Shown: in pieces, positions 48,982-58,141 of the stretch | Position numbering within the stretch: position 1 is the first letter of the stretch | Layout: every line of letters starts with the position of its first letter | Source of the DNA: an uncultured Pelagibacteraceae bacterium | GTDB taxonomy: Bacteria > Pseudomonadota > Alphaproteobacteria > Pelagibacterales > Pelagibacteraceae | Length of the DNA stretch: 64,000 nucleotides | Assembly: GCA_902559395.1 (NCBI GenBank) | Contig: CACEHR010000005.1 | Coordinates: 21,451 to 85,450 of the forward strand | Direction of reading: 5' to 3' | The notes under the pieces: model-generated | The model's input: only the letters and a program-made list of their open reading frames with translations | Databases searched by the model: none | What the model was told of the DNA's origin: nothing | Program-made: the position numbers and the translations under genes

Positions 48982-49982
48982 TTATAGTCTTTTACTGTTT
49001 TAACTAAATATTCTACCATTCCAGGATCGGTTTCAGGTAACACTCCGTGCCCAAGATTAAAAATATAGGGGTGATCTTTGAAAATTTCTAAATACTTAAT
49101 TACCTCTTTTTTAAGAGTATTTTTGTTTGTTAATAAAATTTTTGGATCTAACCCGCCCTGAATAGGAATATTTATATTTTTGATAATTTCTTTTGGGTTT
49201 ACATTATAGTCGATATTGACAGCATCAGGCCTTACTATTTTACAAAATTCGGTGTAGTTTCTAATTTCTCTTGGAAAACATATGACCGGAACGTTTAAAG
49301 ACTTAACAAAGTTAACTAAATTTAAAGTAGGGGAATAGATGTAATTTGGTAAATCTTTTTCCTCCAACAAGCCGGCCCAACTATCAAAAATTTGTATTAT
49401 ATTTGCGCCGTTATCAATTTGATTTTTTATATGAACCTTTAAGAATTTTTCAATAATTAATAAAATTCTATTGATTAAAAATTTATCTTTAAAAAAATCT
49501 TTTTTTAAATTTTTTTTGGGTGATTGAAGGTTAATCATATAAACCAATAATGTCCATGGAGCACCAACAAATCCTATGGTATTTTTATTATTTAAATCTG
49601 GGTCTAAACTAACTTTTTTTATTGCTTTATACACACGGTGAACTTTTTCAACAAAATCAATTTCATCAATTTTAGCAACTTCGTTTAAATCAAATTTTCC
49701 TAATCTGGGGCCAAAATTCTTTTCAAATTCTACTTTCTGGCCCAATCCATATGGAAGCATTAAGATATCTGAAAATATTATTGCAGCATCTAGATTAAAT
49801 CTTTTTAAAGGTTGTAGAGTTATTTTTGAAGACAAATCATCATTTAAACATAGATTAATAAAATTGGGATTTTCTTTTCTAATTTCTCTAAATTCTGGTA
49901 GATATCTTCCTGCTTGTCTCATGATCCATATAGGATTAAAAGAAGTATCCTTGTTAGTTATTATTTTGTTTAAAGGTTTCAT
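48978..49982 (-). CDS. hemE: Uroporphyrinogen decarboxylase
   Basis: This 334-residue enzyme converts uroporphyrinogen III to coproporphyrinogen III. Signature segments are NPIWIMRQAGRYLPEFREIR, AAIIFSDILMLPYGLG, GFVGAPWTLLVYM, and the C-terminal FNLGHGVLPETDPGMVEYLV. Length is slightly under the 345-355 average. It reads away from the candidate oriC, and hemE flanking the origin is a known arrangement in Caulobacter and Rickettsia. Weak ribosome binding site. Confidence 0.97.
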   Translation of the reverse strand: MKPLNKIITNKDTSFNPIWIMRQAGRYLPEFREIRKENPNFINLCLNDDLSSKITLQPLKRFNLDAAIIFSDILMLPYGLGQKVEFEKNFGPRLGKFDLNEVAKIDEIDFVEKVHRVYKAIKKVSLDPDLNNKNTIGFVGAPWTLLVYMINLQSPKKNLKKDFFKDKFLINRILLIIEKFLKVHIKNQIDNGANIIQIFDSWAGLLEEKDLPNYIYSPTLNLVNFVKSLNVPVICFPREIRNYTEFCKIVRPDAVNIDYNVNPKEIIKNINIPIQGGLDPKILLTNKNTLKKEVIKYLEIFKDHPYIFNLGHGVLPETDPGMVEYLVKTVKDYK

Positions 49983-50249
49983 AAATGAGAATTATTAATT
50001 ATTGTAGTTGTAATATATCCTGTGAATAAAGGTGATTATTTTTTATAAACATTATATCTACAGTTTACTAACATCACTTTTAACTAAAACTGTTTAAATT
50101 GAAGCTTTTTTGATTATGTTGTTTTTTGTGGATTGTTTAAACCTATTTATTAATATTGTTGGTAAAAACCAGCTTTTACAGGAATTTTTTAAGAAATTTA
50201 GAATTGTATAAATTAATTAAAATAATACAAATTTATTAACAACTTATTC
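49983..50249. other. oriC: Candidate chromosomal origin of replication (oriC)
   Basis: This 267-base gap is the longest in the window and is very AT-rich. It contains one full consensus DnaA box (TTATTCACA on the - strand, 50021-50029) and weaker matches at 50127-50135 (TGTGGATTG), 50233-50241 (TTATTAACA) and 50244-50252 (overlapping the ppsR start). It lies between hemE and the DUF299 gene, the position of oriC in Caulobacter and Rickettsia. The genes on both sides read away from it. The nearby parAB-rsmG-mnmG cluster and parS support an origin-proximal location. Confidence 0.7.
50021..50029 (-). other. DnaA box (TTATTCACA)
   Basis: It matches the nine-base DnaA consensus TTATNCACA exactly. 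It lies inside the candidate oriC, 39 bases from the hemE start. Confidence 0.6.
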
Positions 50250-51077
50250 ATGAGTAATATATATCAAATATATTTAATATCTGACTCGACCGGTGAAACT
50301 CTGGATAGAATATTTTTAGCTCTTAAGGCACAATTTCTAAATATTGAATATAAGGTTCATTCTTATTCTTTTACAAGAACAGAAAACCAAATTTTAAAAA
50401 TCCTAGAAGACGCAAAAAAAAATACAAATTCAATTATTTTATATACCATTGTAGATAATAGTTTAGCCAAATATTTAGCTAATGTGAGTGAAAAAAAAAG
50501 CATTCCATGTTTTGGTGTTTTAGGAAATTTAATTCTAAATTTTTCAAAAATTTTAAATCAAAAAGCAACCCACGAACCAAGCGGTCAACATATATTGAAT
50601 CAGGAGTATTATGATAGAATTGAAGCAATTCAATTTACAATGAACCATGATGACGGAAATTTAATAAATGAAGTACACAAATCAGATATTATTCTTGTGG
50701 GTGTAAGCAGGACAAGCAAGACACCAACATCTATTTATTTAGCTAACAAAGGTTTTAAAACATCAAACATTCCATTAGTGAATGAAAATTCTTTACCAGA
50801 ATCCCTTAAAGAAAATCCTCAAGTAGCCTGTGTTGTAGGGCTAAGTACAGAGCCCGAAAGACTTGCTGATTTAAGAAAAAATAGAATGAATTCTTTAAAT
50901 GAAACAGAAAATATCCAATATACAGATTTAGAGAATATTAAAAAAGAAGTTTTTGAGGCAAAAAAAACATTTCAAAAATATAAATGGCCTCTAATAGATG
51001 TAACAAGAAAGTCCGTTGAAGAAACTGCAGCTTCTATAATTAAAATTCACGAAATATATTTAAATAATGTTAAATAA
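50250..51077 (+). CDS. ppsR: Pyruvate phosphate dikinase regulatory protein (DUF299 family)
   Basis: This 275-residue bifunctional kinase/pyrophosphorylase family protein controls PEP synthase or PPDK. The start IYLISDSTGETLDRI is diagnostic, and the P-loop-like ILVGVSRTSKTPTSIYLANKG and KATHEPSGQHILNQEYYDRIEAIQFTMNHDDG are conserved. In Rickettsia the same family (RP001) flanks the origin. The ATG overlaps a weak DnaA-like box. It overlaps the maf gene by 11 bases. Confidence 0.94.
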   Translation: MSNIYQIYLISDSTGETLDRIFLALKAQFLNIEYKVHSYSFTRTENQILKILEDAKKNTNSIILYTIVDNSLAKYLANVSEKKSIPCFGVLGNLILNFSKILNQKATHEPSGQHILNQEYYDRIEAIQFTMNHDDGNLINEVHKSDIILVGVSRTSKTPTSIYLANKGFKTSNIPLVNENSLPESLKENPQVACVVGLSTEPERLADLRKNRMNSLNETENIQYTDLENIKKEVFEAKKTFQKYKWPLIDVTRKSVEETAASIIKIHEIYLNNVK

Positions 51078-51651
51078 AATTATACTTGCTTCAAAAAGCG
51101 AGGTTAGAAAAGATATTTTAGATAAAAATGATATTGAATGTGTTGTCGAACCATCAAACGTAGATGAAGACCCTGTTAAGGAAAGTTTATTAAAAGAACA
51201 AGTAAGCTCAGAAATAATTTCAAAAAATCTAGCCGAATTGAAAGCAAACAAAGTTAGTATGAAAAAAATTGATGAAATAGTCTTAGGAGCAGATAGTGTT
51301 ATAGATTTGGATGGTGAGCTAATATCTAAACCTCAAAGCAGAGAAGAGGCAATGGAAATATTAAAAAAACTTAATGGCAAATCACATTTTTTAATTAGTT
51401 CTGTTTGTATATCAAAAAATGGCTCTATGATTTGGAATTATACTGATAAAGCAAAACTAACCATGAAAAACTTTTCTGATGATGAATTAAAAAGATATTT
51501 ATCTAAAATATCAGATGAAACCCTTTATGCATATAATGTCTACCAAATAGAAGGAGAGGGCAGAAATTTGTTTGCAAGCATAGAAGGTGACGAAGATACT
51601 ATTATGGGGCTACCAGTAAAAAAAATTAAGGAATACATAAGTACATTGTGA
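51067..51651 (+). CDS. maf: Maf-like nucleoside triphosphate pyrophosphatase
   Basis: This 194-residue enzyme removes non-canonical or modified nucleotides. The N-terminal KIILASKSEVRKDIL contains the phosphate-binding SxxR motif, and VLGADSVIDLDGELISKPQSREEAMEIL is the central family motif. The C-terminal YQIEGEGRNLFASIEGDEDTIMGLP matches as well. The gene overlaps ppsR at its start and shares one base with the aroE start. Confidence 0.94.
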   Translation: MLNKIILASKSEVRKDILDKNDIECVVEPSNVDEDPVKESLLKEQVSSEIISKNLAELKANKVSMKKIDEIVLGADSVIDLDGELISKPQSREEAMEILKKLNGKSHFLISSVCISKNGSMIWNYTDKAKLTMKNFSDDELKRYLSKISDETLYAYNVYQIEGEGRNLFASIEGDEDTIMGLPVKKIKEYISTL

Positions 51652-52445
51652 TGAAAAAATATTTTGTAATTGGGAATCCCATTGATCATTCGTTATCACC
51701 CAAACTTCATAACCACTGGTTTAAAGTAAATAAAATTGACGCCATATATAAAAAAAAAAAAATTGATGAGAATGATCTTAAGACCATAATTTCTGAGCTT
51801 AGAGAAAAAAAAATAAATGGTATTAATGTTACTGTTCCATTCAAAAAAATAGTAATTCCGTATTTAGATAAATTGAGCCTAGAAGCGGAGCAAACCCAGT
51901 CAGTAAATACAATAATTTTAAATAATGATAATTTAGTAGGACACAATACTGATATTGCAGGCTTTACTAAAGCAATTAAAAATTTAAATTTTAATATTAA
52001 GGGAAAAAAAATTTTAATTTTAGGTGCTGGCGGTGTTGTACCCTCAATAATTTTTGCTTTGAATAAAATGAATGTATCAAAAATAATTATTAGCAATAGA
52101 ACGAAAAAAAAAGCTGAAGATTTAAAATTACAATTTCATAACTTAGAGGTATTGGATTGGGGTACTATTAGTGATTTTGATGTAATCATAAATGCCACTA
52201 GTTTGGGACTGAATAAAGAAATTATTAATTTAGATTTTTCAAAATCAGGGAACAACAAATTGTTTTATGATGTTATTTACAATCCTGCAGAAACAAATTT
52301 TTTAAAAGAAGGAAAAAGGCTTGGTAATAAAACAGAGAATGGTAAATTAATGTTTATTTACCAAGCTTTTGAGGCATTTAAATTGTGGCACGGCATAGAG
52401 CCACAGATCAATAGCGAAACGTTAGAAACTATAAATAATGATTAG
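51651..52445 (+). CDS. aroE: Shikimate dehydrogenase
   Basis: This 264-residue enzyme of the chorismate pathway reduces 3-dehydroshikimate with NADPH. The start KKYFVIGNPIDHSLSPKLHNHWF carries the substrate-binding SxS. The catalytic Lys is in GINVTVPFKKIVIPYLD, and the NADP-binding glycine motif is ILILGAGGVVPSIIFAL. I use ATG at 51651; an in-frame GTG just before it lies within the maf end. It overlaps coaE by 8 bases. Confidence 0.96.
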   Translation: MKKYFVIGNPIDHSLSPKLHNHWFKVNKIDAIYKKKKIDENDLKTIISELREKKINGINVTVPFKKIVIPYLDKLSLEAEQTQSVNTIILNNDNLVGHNTDIAGFTKAIKNLNFNIKGKKILILGAGGVVPSIIFALNKMNVSKIIISNRTKKKAEDLKLQFHNLEVLDWGTISDFDVIINATSLGLNKEIINLDFSKSGNNKLFYDVIYNPAETNFLKEGKRLGNKTENGKLMFIYQAFEAFKLWHGIEPQINSETLETINND

Positions 52446-53007
52446 AATTGGAATTTTAGGAAATATAGGTTCGGGGAAAAGTTATGTTGCTAAAAATTTT
52501 GGATATCCAGTTTTTAATGCAGACGACGAAGTGTCAAAACTTTATAAAAAAGATAAAAAAGTTTTTAAAAAATTAAAGAAAAAATTACCAAAATATATTT
52601 CTACATTTCCAATAAATAAAAATGAAGTTACAAAAGCTATATTAAGCAACAAAGATAATTTAAAAAAAATAATTATCATTGTTCATTTAGAAATTAGAAA
52701 AGTATTAAAATTATTTTTAAAAAAAAATAGAAATAAAAAAGCGGTAATTCTTGATATTCCTTTATTGTTAGAAAATAAAATTAACAAAAAAAAAGATATA
52801 TTAATATTTGTAGATTCAAAAAAAATAGAAATAGAAAAAAGATTAAAAAAAAGATTAAATTTTAATCGTAAACTTACAAACAAATTTAAAAAAATTCAGT
52901 TTTCATCTGCTTACAAAAGAAGAAAATCAAATTTTATTATTAAAAATAATTTTAAGAAAAAGCCTTTAATAAATAGTATAAAGAAAATATTAAATGAAAT
53001 TTTATAA
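52438..53007 (+). CDS. coaE: Dephospho-CoA kinase
   Basis: This 189-residue enzyme catalyses the last step of coenzyme A synthesis. The P-loop is GILGNIGSGKSYVAKNFG, followed by NADDEVSKLYKKDKKVF and VILDIPLLLENKINKKKDILIFVDS. It is extremely Lys-rich (an adenine-rich gene) but all motifs are present, with a length near the usual 200. It overlaps aroE and abuts dnaQ with no gap. Confidence 0.94.
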   Translation: MIRIGILGNIGSGKSYVAKNFGYPVFNADDEVSKLYKKDKKVFKKLKKKLPKYISTFPINKNEVTKAILSNKDNLKKIIIIVHLEIRKVLKLFLKKNRNKKAVILDIPLLLENKINKKKDILIFVDSKKIEIEKRLKKRLNFNRKLTNKFKKIQFSSAYKRRKSNFIIKNNFKKKPLINSIKKILNEIL

Positions 53008-53670
53008 ATGAAAGAAATCGTATTAGATACAGAAACTACAGGTATTTCAGTAAAAGATGGCCATAGAATTGTTGAAATTGGATGTATTGAACTTGAAAAT
53101 TTAATCCCTACGGAAAATAAATTTCATTGTTATTTAAATCCTGAGAGAAAAGTTTCTGAAAAAGCATTTGAGATCCATGGTTATTCGGACGATTTTTTAT
53201 CAAAACAAAAAAAATTTAAAGAAATAGAAGATGAGTTTCTTGAATTTATAAAAGACAAAAGATTAATTATTCATAATGCAGAATTTGATCTTTCTCATTT
53301 AAATAATGAGTTATTAATATCTGGGAAAGATAGAATTAAAAATGAAATTATAGATACTTTAGTTGTTGCAAGAGAAAAATTTCCAGGTTCTCAGGTTAAT
53401 TTAGATGCTCTTTGTAAGCGATACAGAATTGATAATTCAAAAAGAATAAACCACACAGCTTTAATAGATTGTGACTTACTTTCAAAAGTTTACATAAATT
53501 TAATTGGTCAAAAGGAGCCAACTTTAAATTTTCAAGATCCGACTGAGCTAAAAAATAAAGAATATTTTAAAGATAATTCATATTTTAAAAAAGTTATTAA
53601 ACCGAATTCAGACGAGGTAAAAAAACATAGTGAATATTTGAAGAATCATTTAAAGAAAAATTATTTTTAA
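53008..53670 (+). CDS. dnaQ: DNA polymerase III epsilon subunit (3'-5' exonuclease)
   Basis: This 220-residue proofreading exonuclease has Exo I VLDTETTGISVKDGHRIVEIG (catalytic Asp and Glu), Exo II LIIHNAEFDLSHLNNEL, and Exo III HTALIDCDLLSKVYINL with the His and Asp. The C-terminal tail, which binds the alpha subunit, is shorter than in E. coli (243). It immediately follows coaE and converges with secB, sharing a TTAA stop overlap. Confidence 0.96.
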   Translation: MKEIVLDTETTGISVKDGHRIVEIGCIELENLIPTENKFHCYLNPERKVSEKAFEIHGYSDDFLSKQKKFKEIEDEFLEFIKDKRLIIHNAEFDLSHLNNELLISGKDRIKNEIIDTLVVAREKFPGSQVNLDALCKRYRIDNSKRINHTALIDCDLLSKVYINLIGQKEPTLNFQDPTELKNKEYFKDNSYFKKVIKPNSDEVKKHSEYLKNHLKKNYF

Positions 53671-54095
53671 TTTAATCTTTGATTATAAAGTTGTTCGAAA
53701 TCTACTTTTTTTTCAAATTTAATATCTTGGTAACCAGAATTGTGAAGAAGATCCAAAAGCGCTTTTTCTAATAGAGGGTATATTTCTATTTGAACATCGC
53801 ATAATATAATTTTTTCAAGATCTTTTTTTTCTTTAATATTTTCTCCAACCTTAATAATTGTTGCATAATTAATTTCAAAGTGAGATTTTTTTTTGTTGTT
53901 CTGCTTGTCCTCAAATTTCATTATAGTATTAATCTCAATCATTTTATCTTTAAGAGCCTTTGAGTTAATATCTATATTTAGTTGATAATTAGATATGTAA
54001 TCTTTTACAAAAATATAGGTTTCAGCATCTGGTGTTTCACTTGACATGTCTTTGATGTATTTTCCTAATATTTTATAATTTTCTTTCATCGTCAT
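53667..54095 (-). CDS. secB: Protein-export chaperone SecB
   Basis: This 142-residue tetrameric chaperone keeps preproteins unfolded for SecA. The segment YIKDMSSETPDAE near the start matches the family FVKDLSFENPNAP pattern. The C-terminal CDVQIEIYPLLEKALLDLLHNSGYQDIKF aligns with the conserved [27 protein letters not shown] region, though diverged. A later ATG at 54089 is also possible. The gene overlaps fxsA by 23 bases and converges with dnaQ. A dnaQ-secB-fxsA-tim44 order is common in alphaproteobacteria. Confidence 0.87.
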   Translation of the reverse strand: MTMKENYKILGKYIKDMSSETPDAETYIFVKDYISNYQLNIDINSKALKDKMIEINTIMKFEDKQNNKKKSHFEINYATIIKVGENIKEKKDLEKIILCDVQIEIYPLLEKALLDLLHNSGYQDIKFEKKVDFEQLYNQRLN

Positions 54096-54498
54096 CTTCT
54101 ATATCTTCAAAATCCCCTTCTATAAAATCTTTTTTCGAATTCTCTTTTTTATTAATTTTGTTTTGAAATTTACTAAAAATAAATTTTCTACTTAAAGGAA
54201 AAATAAGTAAGAACCCAAAAATATCTGTAGCGAAACCCGGTATAATTAATAATACAGCTGCAATAGCTATCGCTGCCCCAGAAATAACTTCATAAGCAGG
54301 AGTTTGATTTTTACTTAATTGGATAAATCCAGACCTAAGTGTATTAAGTCCTTCATATTTAGCATAATAAACACCAACAATAGCTGTTATAAAAATTAAC
54401 AATATAGTAGTAATTGCACCTATTTCTGAGCCAATTTTAATAAAAAGATAAATTTCTACTACCGGTATTAAAATTATTGCCAATAAAATTGAGTTCAT
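54073..54498 (-). CDS. fxsA: FxsA family membrane protein
   Basis: This 141-residue inner-membrane protein has about three hydrophobic segments in the first 105 residues (LAIILIPVVEIYLFIKIGSEIGAI, ILLIFITAIVGVYYAKYEG, IAAVLLIIPGFATDIFGFLLI). The GFATDIFG motif is typical of FxsA, which affects phage exclusion in E. coli but has an unknown basic function. The acidic tail EGDFEDIEDDDERK overlaps the secB start. It diverges from the Tim44-like gene. Confidence 0.92.
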   Translation of the reverse strand: MNSILLAIILIPVVEIYLFIKIGSEIGAITTILLIFITAIVGVYYAKYEGLNTLRSGFIQLSKNQTPAYEVISGAAIAIAAVLLIIPGFATDIFGFLLIFPLSRKFIFSKFQNKINKKENSKKDFIEGDFEDIEDDDERKL

Positions 54499-54556
54499 TT
54501 GTCCTTAATCTAAATTGCTAGTTGAAATTAATCAACAGAGTAATTACTATCAAGAG

Positions 54557-55153
54557 ATGAGTTATAGTTTTGAGTACATTGATATTATTTTATTAGCAAT
54601 GATTGCTGGGTTTATTTTTTTAAGATTGAGAGGAATTCTTGGTAAAAGAACTGGTTATGAGGGAAAATCACCAGCTCAATTTAAAGAGGTTTTAAAAAAT
54701 ATTAAGGTAGATCAAGCAGTCAAACCAAAAGAAAAGTTTGATGATGAAGCTCAAAAAGAATTTTTAAAAGGTGCAAAAATTGCTTACGAGACAATTATTA
54801 CTGATTTCAGTGATAATGATAATAAAATCACAAATGCAAAACCTTTGTTAAATAAAGATATATATAATCAATTTGATGATGCGTTGAAAGAAAGAGCAAA
54901 AAGGGGTCATTTTGCTGAAATAACATTTATTGGAGTTAATAAAGCTGAGATTAAGGAACATAAAAAAACCGGGAATATATTAAATGTAACAGTGGATTTT
55001 ATAGCAGAGGTGATTACTTGCATAAGAGATAAAGATAAGAAAATTGTTTCTGGAGATCCTGAAAAGATTAAAAAAATTTATGATACTTGGATTTTTTCAA
55101 GAGACACAACGTCAGCAAATCCAAATTGGCAGCTAGTAAATATATTAACATAA
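54557..55153 (+). CDS. Tim44/TimA-like domain protein
   Basis: This 198-residue protein has an N-terminal membrane segment (about residues 6-22, YIDIILLAMIAGFIFLRL) followed by RGILGKRTGYEG and a Tim44-like domain in the second half (EFLKGAKIAYETIITDFSDND to the C-terminal WIFSRDTTSANPNWQLV). The final WxFxR-(x)-NPNWxL pattern is diagnostic of the family. Mitochondrial Tim44 links Hsp70 to protein import; the bacterial role is undetermined. I prefer ATG at 54557; a TTG at 54515 adds 14 residues. The murein hydrolase gene mltA, often next, is absent. Confidence 0.88.
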   Translation: MSYSFEYIDIILLAMIAGFIFLRLRGILGKRTGYEGKSPAQFKEVLKNIKVDQAVKPKEKFDDEAQKEFLKGAKIAYETIITDFSDNDNKITNAKPLLNKDIYNQFDDALKERAKRGHFAEITFIGVNKAEIKEHKKTGNILNVTVDFIAEVITCIRDKDKKIVSGDPEKIKKIYDTWIFSRDTTSANPNWQLVNILT

Positions 55154-55573
55154 TTGAACGATAATATTTCAGACAAAGATAAAAAAGACTGGCATAAATT
55201 TATAAATAGCACTGAAAAATTACCCAATAAAGATTTTAAATACCAAAAAAACAAAAATCAAAAAATAAGATCAATAGATTTACATGGTTATACTTTAGAT
55301 GAAGCAAATAAAACTATAGAAGATTTTATAAGTAAAGCTTTTTCCGAAAATATTAATAAACTAATTGTTGTTACAGGAAAAGGACTTCATTCCGAAAATG
55401 AAAAAGATCCATATGTTTCAAAAGATCTTGGTATTTTAAAATATTCTGTTCCAGAATTTATTACTAATAATGCAAATTTAATGAACATGATAAATGAAAT
55501 CACAGATGCTAAAATAGAAGATGGTGGATCAGGAGCTTTTTATATTTTTTTAAAAAAAAATAAAAAATTATAA
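55154..55573 (+). CDS. Smr domain protein
   Basis: This 139-residue protein has an Smr domain (about 45-139). [24 protein letters not shown] carries the DLHG motif, followed by [15 protein letters not shown] with the TGxG motif. Smr domains are nucleases in MutS2 and act on mRNA in some stand-alone proteins. The start is TTG directly after the Tim44-like stop, and no better start is available. Its end abuts hslU. Confidence 0.86.
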   Translation: MNDNISDKDKKDWHKFINSTEKLPNKDFKYQKNKNQKIRSIDLHGYTLDEANKTIEDFISKAFSENINKLIVVTGKGLHSENEKDPYVSKDLGILKYSVPEFITNNANLMNMINEITDAKIEDGGSGAFYIFLKKNKKL

Positions 55574-56941
55574 AATAAACTTAGAAAGGTCAGTATCTTT
55601 AACTAAATTATCTAAGTTTTTATCAATATATTCTTTATTTATAATTATTTTCTCACCTGCACGATCAGTAGCTGTAAAACTGATTTCATCTAAAATTTTT
55701 TCAATGATGGTATGTAATCTTCTCGCTCCAATATTTTCAACAGTAGTGTTTACTTCGGAGGCAATATTGGCGATAGCATCTATACCATCATCAGAAAATT
55801 CAAGATCAACATTCTCTGTTTTTAAAAGTGCTACGTACTGTTTGATTAAGCTGAAATCAGGCTCTCTTAATATTCTTTTAAAATCTTCACTTGTTAAAGC
55901 CTCAAGCTCCACTCTAATTGGTAGTCTACCTTGTAACTCTGGAAGTAAATCTGAAGGTTTAGCAAGTTGGAAAGCGCCAGATGCAATAAATAAAATGTGG
56001 TCGGTTTTAATTGGACCATGTTTTGTGTTAACAGTTGTTCCTTCGATTAAAGGTAATAGATCCCTTTGAACGCCTTCTCTTGAAACGTCTCCTCCAACCC
56101 TATCTGTTCTAGCTGAAATTTTGTCAATCTCATCTAAGAATACTATTCCATTATTTTCGGTTGAAAGTTTTGCTGCTTTTATAATTTTGTCTTGCTCTAT
56201 TAGTTTATCAGATTCATCATTTATTAAAATTTCATGAGATTCTTTTACTGTCATTTTTTTCTTTTTTTCTTTGTTACCCATTGATTTGCCAATCATCTCG
56301 CCAATATTAATCATGCCAACATTTGCACCTGGCATACCAGGAATCTCAAAAGAAGCACCACTAGATCCACTATCGCTAACAGCAATTTCAATTTCGTTAT
56401 CGTCTAGATCTCCATTTCTTAATCTTTTTCTAAAACTTTCCCTTGTAGCTAAACTTGCTTTTTTCCCAACTAGTGCATCTAAAACTTTTTCCTCAGCTGC
56501 TTTTTGAGCTTGAGCGAAAACTTCTTTTCTTTTTTTTACTTTTTCCATTGAGATAGCAATTTCAATTAAATCCCTTACGATTTGCTCAACATCTCGTCCA
56601 ACGTAACCAACTTCTGTGAATCTTGTAGCTTCAACTTTTACGAAAGGAGCTTCTGCTAATTTTGAAAGTCTTCTTGAGATTTCGGTTTTTCCAACCCCAG
56701 TTGGTCCGATCATTAAAATATTTTTGGGCAAAACTTCGTTTTTCATTTCGCCTTTAAGTGCTTGTCTTCTCCATCTATTTCTTAAAGCAACAGCTACAGC
56801 TCTTTTAGCTTTGTTTTGTCCAACAACAAATCTATCTAATTCAGATACTATTTCTCTTGGAGATAATGAGCTCACTAATGAAGTTTCCTCTTTTTGATTT
56901 TTATCTTTTGGATGAAGTTGTGTTACGTTTGAATTATCCAT
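55568..56941 (-). CDS. hslU: ATP-dependent protease ATPase subunit HslU
   Basis: This 457-residue AAA+ unfoldase docks onto HslV. The Walker A is [26 protein letters not shown], followed by [22 protein letters not shown] with the pore GYVG motif. An intermediate domain (about 130-245) and the Walker [12 protein letters not shown] complete the core. The C-terminal tail KFIL inserts into HslV. Its start overlaps the hslV stop by one base. Smr lies on the opposite strand beyond its end. Confidence 0.98.
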   Translation of the reverse strand: MDNSNVTQLHPKDKNQKEETSLVSSLSPREIVSELDRFVVGQNKAKRAVAVALRNRWRRQALKGEMKNEVLPKNILMIGPTGVGKTEISRRLSKLAEAPFVKVEATRFTEVGYVGRDVEQIVRDLIEIAISMEKVKKRKEVFAQAQKAAEEKVLDALVGKKASLATRESFRKRLRNGDLDDNEIEIAVSDSGSSGASFEIPGMPGANVGMINIGEMIGKSMGNKEKKKKMTVKESHEILINDESDKLIEQDKIIKAAKLSTENNGIVFLDEIDKISARTDRVGGDVSREGVQRDLLPLIEGTTVNTKHGPIKTDHILFIASGAFQLAKPSDLLPELQGRLPIRVELEALTSEDFKRILREPDFSLIKQYVALLKTENVDLEFSDDGIDAIANIASEVNTTVENIGARRLHTIIEKILDEISFTATDRAGEKIIINKEYIDKNLDNLVKDTDLSKFIL

Positions 56942-57456
56942 TATATTTTTTCAATTTTAACATTATCGTTTGTAAAAACGCATATATCTGCAGCAACTTT
57001 AATTGCTTTTTTAGCAACTTCCTCAGCAGACATATCACCTTCCATTAACACTTTTCCTGCAGCTAGAGCATAATTACCACCAGAACCAATTCCAATTACA
57101 TCTCCTTCTGGCTCAAGGACGTCACCGGTCCCAGAAATAATATAACTATTACTTTTATCTCCTACAGCCATTAGCGCCTCTAATCTCCGCAGGTACTTAT
57201 CTGTTCTCCAATCTTTAGCTAACTCAACAGCAGCTCTTGATAAGTTGCCCGCATGTTTTTCTAATTTTCCCTCTAATCTTTCAAATAAAGTTAATGCATC
57301 CGCAGTTGATCCTGCAAATCCAGCAACCACATCTCTTTTTTCAATTTTTCTGACTTTAGAAGCAGTGCTTTTAACAACTGTATTTCCCATACTTACTTGT
57401 CCGTCGCCAGCAACTACTACTTCATTATTTTTTCTTACTAGTACAATTGTTGTCAT
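56941..57456 (-). CDS. hslV: ATP-dependent protease proteolytic subunit HslV
   Basis: This 171-residue proteasome beta-type threonine protease starts [24 protein letters not shown], with the catalytic Thr as residue 2 after Met removal. [18 protein letters not shown] and the [15 protein letters not shown] block are conserved. It is coupled with hslU by a one-base overlap. The preceding leader is short, with a heat-shock promoter candidate close to the start. Confidence 0.98.
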   Translation of the reverse strand: MTTIVLVRKNNEVVVAGDGQVSMGNTVVKSTASKVRKIEKRDVVAGFAGSTADALTLFERLEGKLEKHAGNLSRAAVELAKDWRTDKYLRRLEALMAVGDKSNSYIISGTGDVLEPEGDVIGIGSGGNYALAAGKVLMEGDMSAEEVAKKAIKVAADICVFTNDNVKIEKI

Positions 57457-57460
57457 ACCT

Positions 57461-57491
57461 AATAAATGGTAACTATTTTTGATACTTCAAG
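57461..57491 (-). promoter_or_regulatory. Candidate sigma-32-type promoter for hslVU
   Basis: On the - strand CTTGAA (57491-57486) is followed after about 16 bases by CCATTTATT (57469-57461). This resembles the RpoH promoter form, and hslVU is a heat-shock operon in other bacteria. The predicted start falls within a few bases of the hslV ATG, so the mRNA would be leaderless or nearly so. This is motif evidence only. Confidence 0.35.
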
Positions 57492-57545
57492 TGTTGAGAC
57501 TGATATTGATATAGTTGGATTATGTATGTATACCATTGAAATTAT

Positions 57546-58136
57546 ATGGCTAGAAAAGGAAAAGTATCTCGAAAGACAAAAGAAACCAGCATTAATGTTG
57601 AAGTTAATATTGATGGCAAAGGAAAGTACCAAATTGACACTGGTATAGGTTTTTTAGATCACATGCTTGAGCAGCTATCAAAGCATTCTTTAATAGATTT
57701 AAAAGTTAAAGCAAAAGGAGATACTCATATCGATCTTCACCACACAACTGAAGACACAGGTATTGCAATTGGAGAGGCTTTAAAAAAAGCAGCAAAGAAA
57801 TTTGTAGGCATAAAAAGATATGCACATACAGTTATTCCAATGGATGAAACATTAACTAGAGTCGCGATCGACGTTTCAAACAGGCCTTATTTGATTTGGA
57901 AAGTAAAATTAAAAGTCGAGAAACTTGGTGAGATGGATACAGAGTTGTTTAAAGAATGGTTCCAAGCCTTTTCCCAATCTGCGGGTATTACAATGCACGT
58001 TGAAAATATTTATGGGGATAATAGTCATCATATAATAGAATCTTGCTACAAAGCTTTAGCAAGATCATTAAGAGCTGCATTAGAGATGGATCCAAGAAAC
58101 AAGAAAAGCATTCCATCAACTAAAGGCTCATTATAA
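57546..58136 (+). CDS. hisB: Imidazoleglycerol-phosphate dehydratase (monofunctional)
   Basis: This 196-residue enzyme catalyses the seventh step of histidine synthesis. The Mn-binding motifs are [32 protein letters not shown] and [18 protein letters not shown], containing the paired HHxxE ligands. It lacks the phosphatase domain of E. coli HisB, as is usual in alphaproteobacteria. It opens the his operon, divergent from hslV across an 89-base gap. hisH follows after 5 bases. Confidence 0.97.
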   Translation: MARKGKVSRKTKETSINVEVNIDGKGKYQIDTGIGFLDHMLEQLSKHSLIDLKVKAKGDTHIDLHHTTEDTGIAIGEALKKAAKKFVGIKRYAHTVIPMDETLTRVAIDVSNRPYLIWKVKLKVEKLGEMDTELFKEWFQAFSQSAGITMHVENIYGDNSHHIIESCYKALARSLRAALEMDPRNKKSIPSTKGSL

Positions 58137-58141
58137 GTTTA

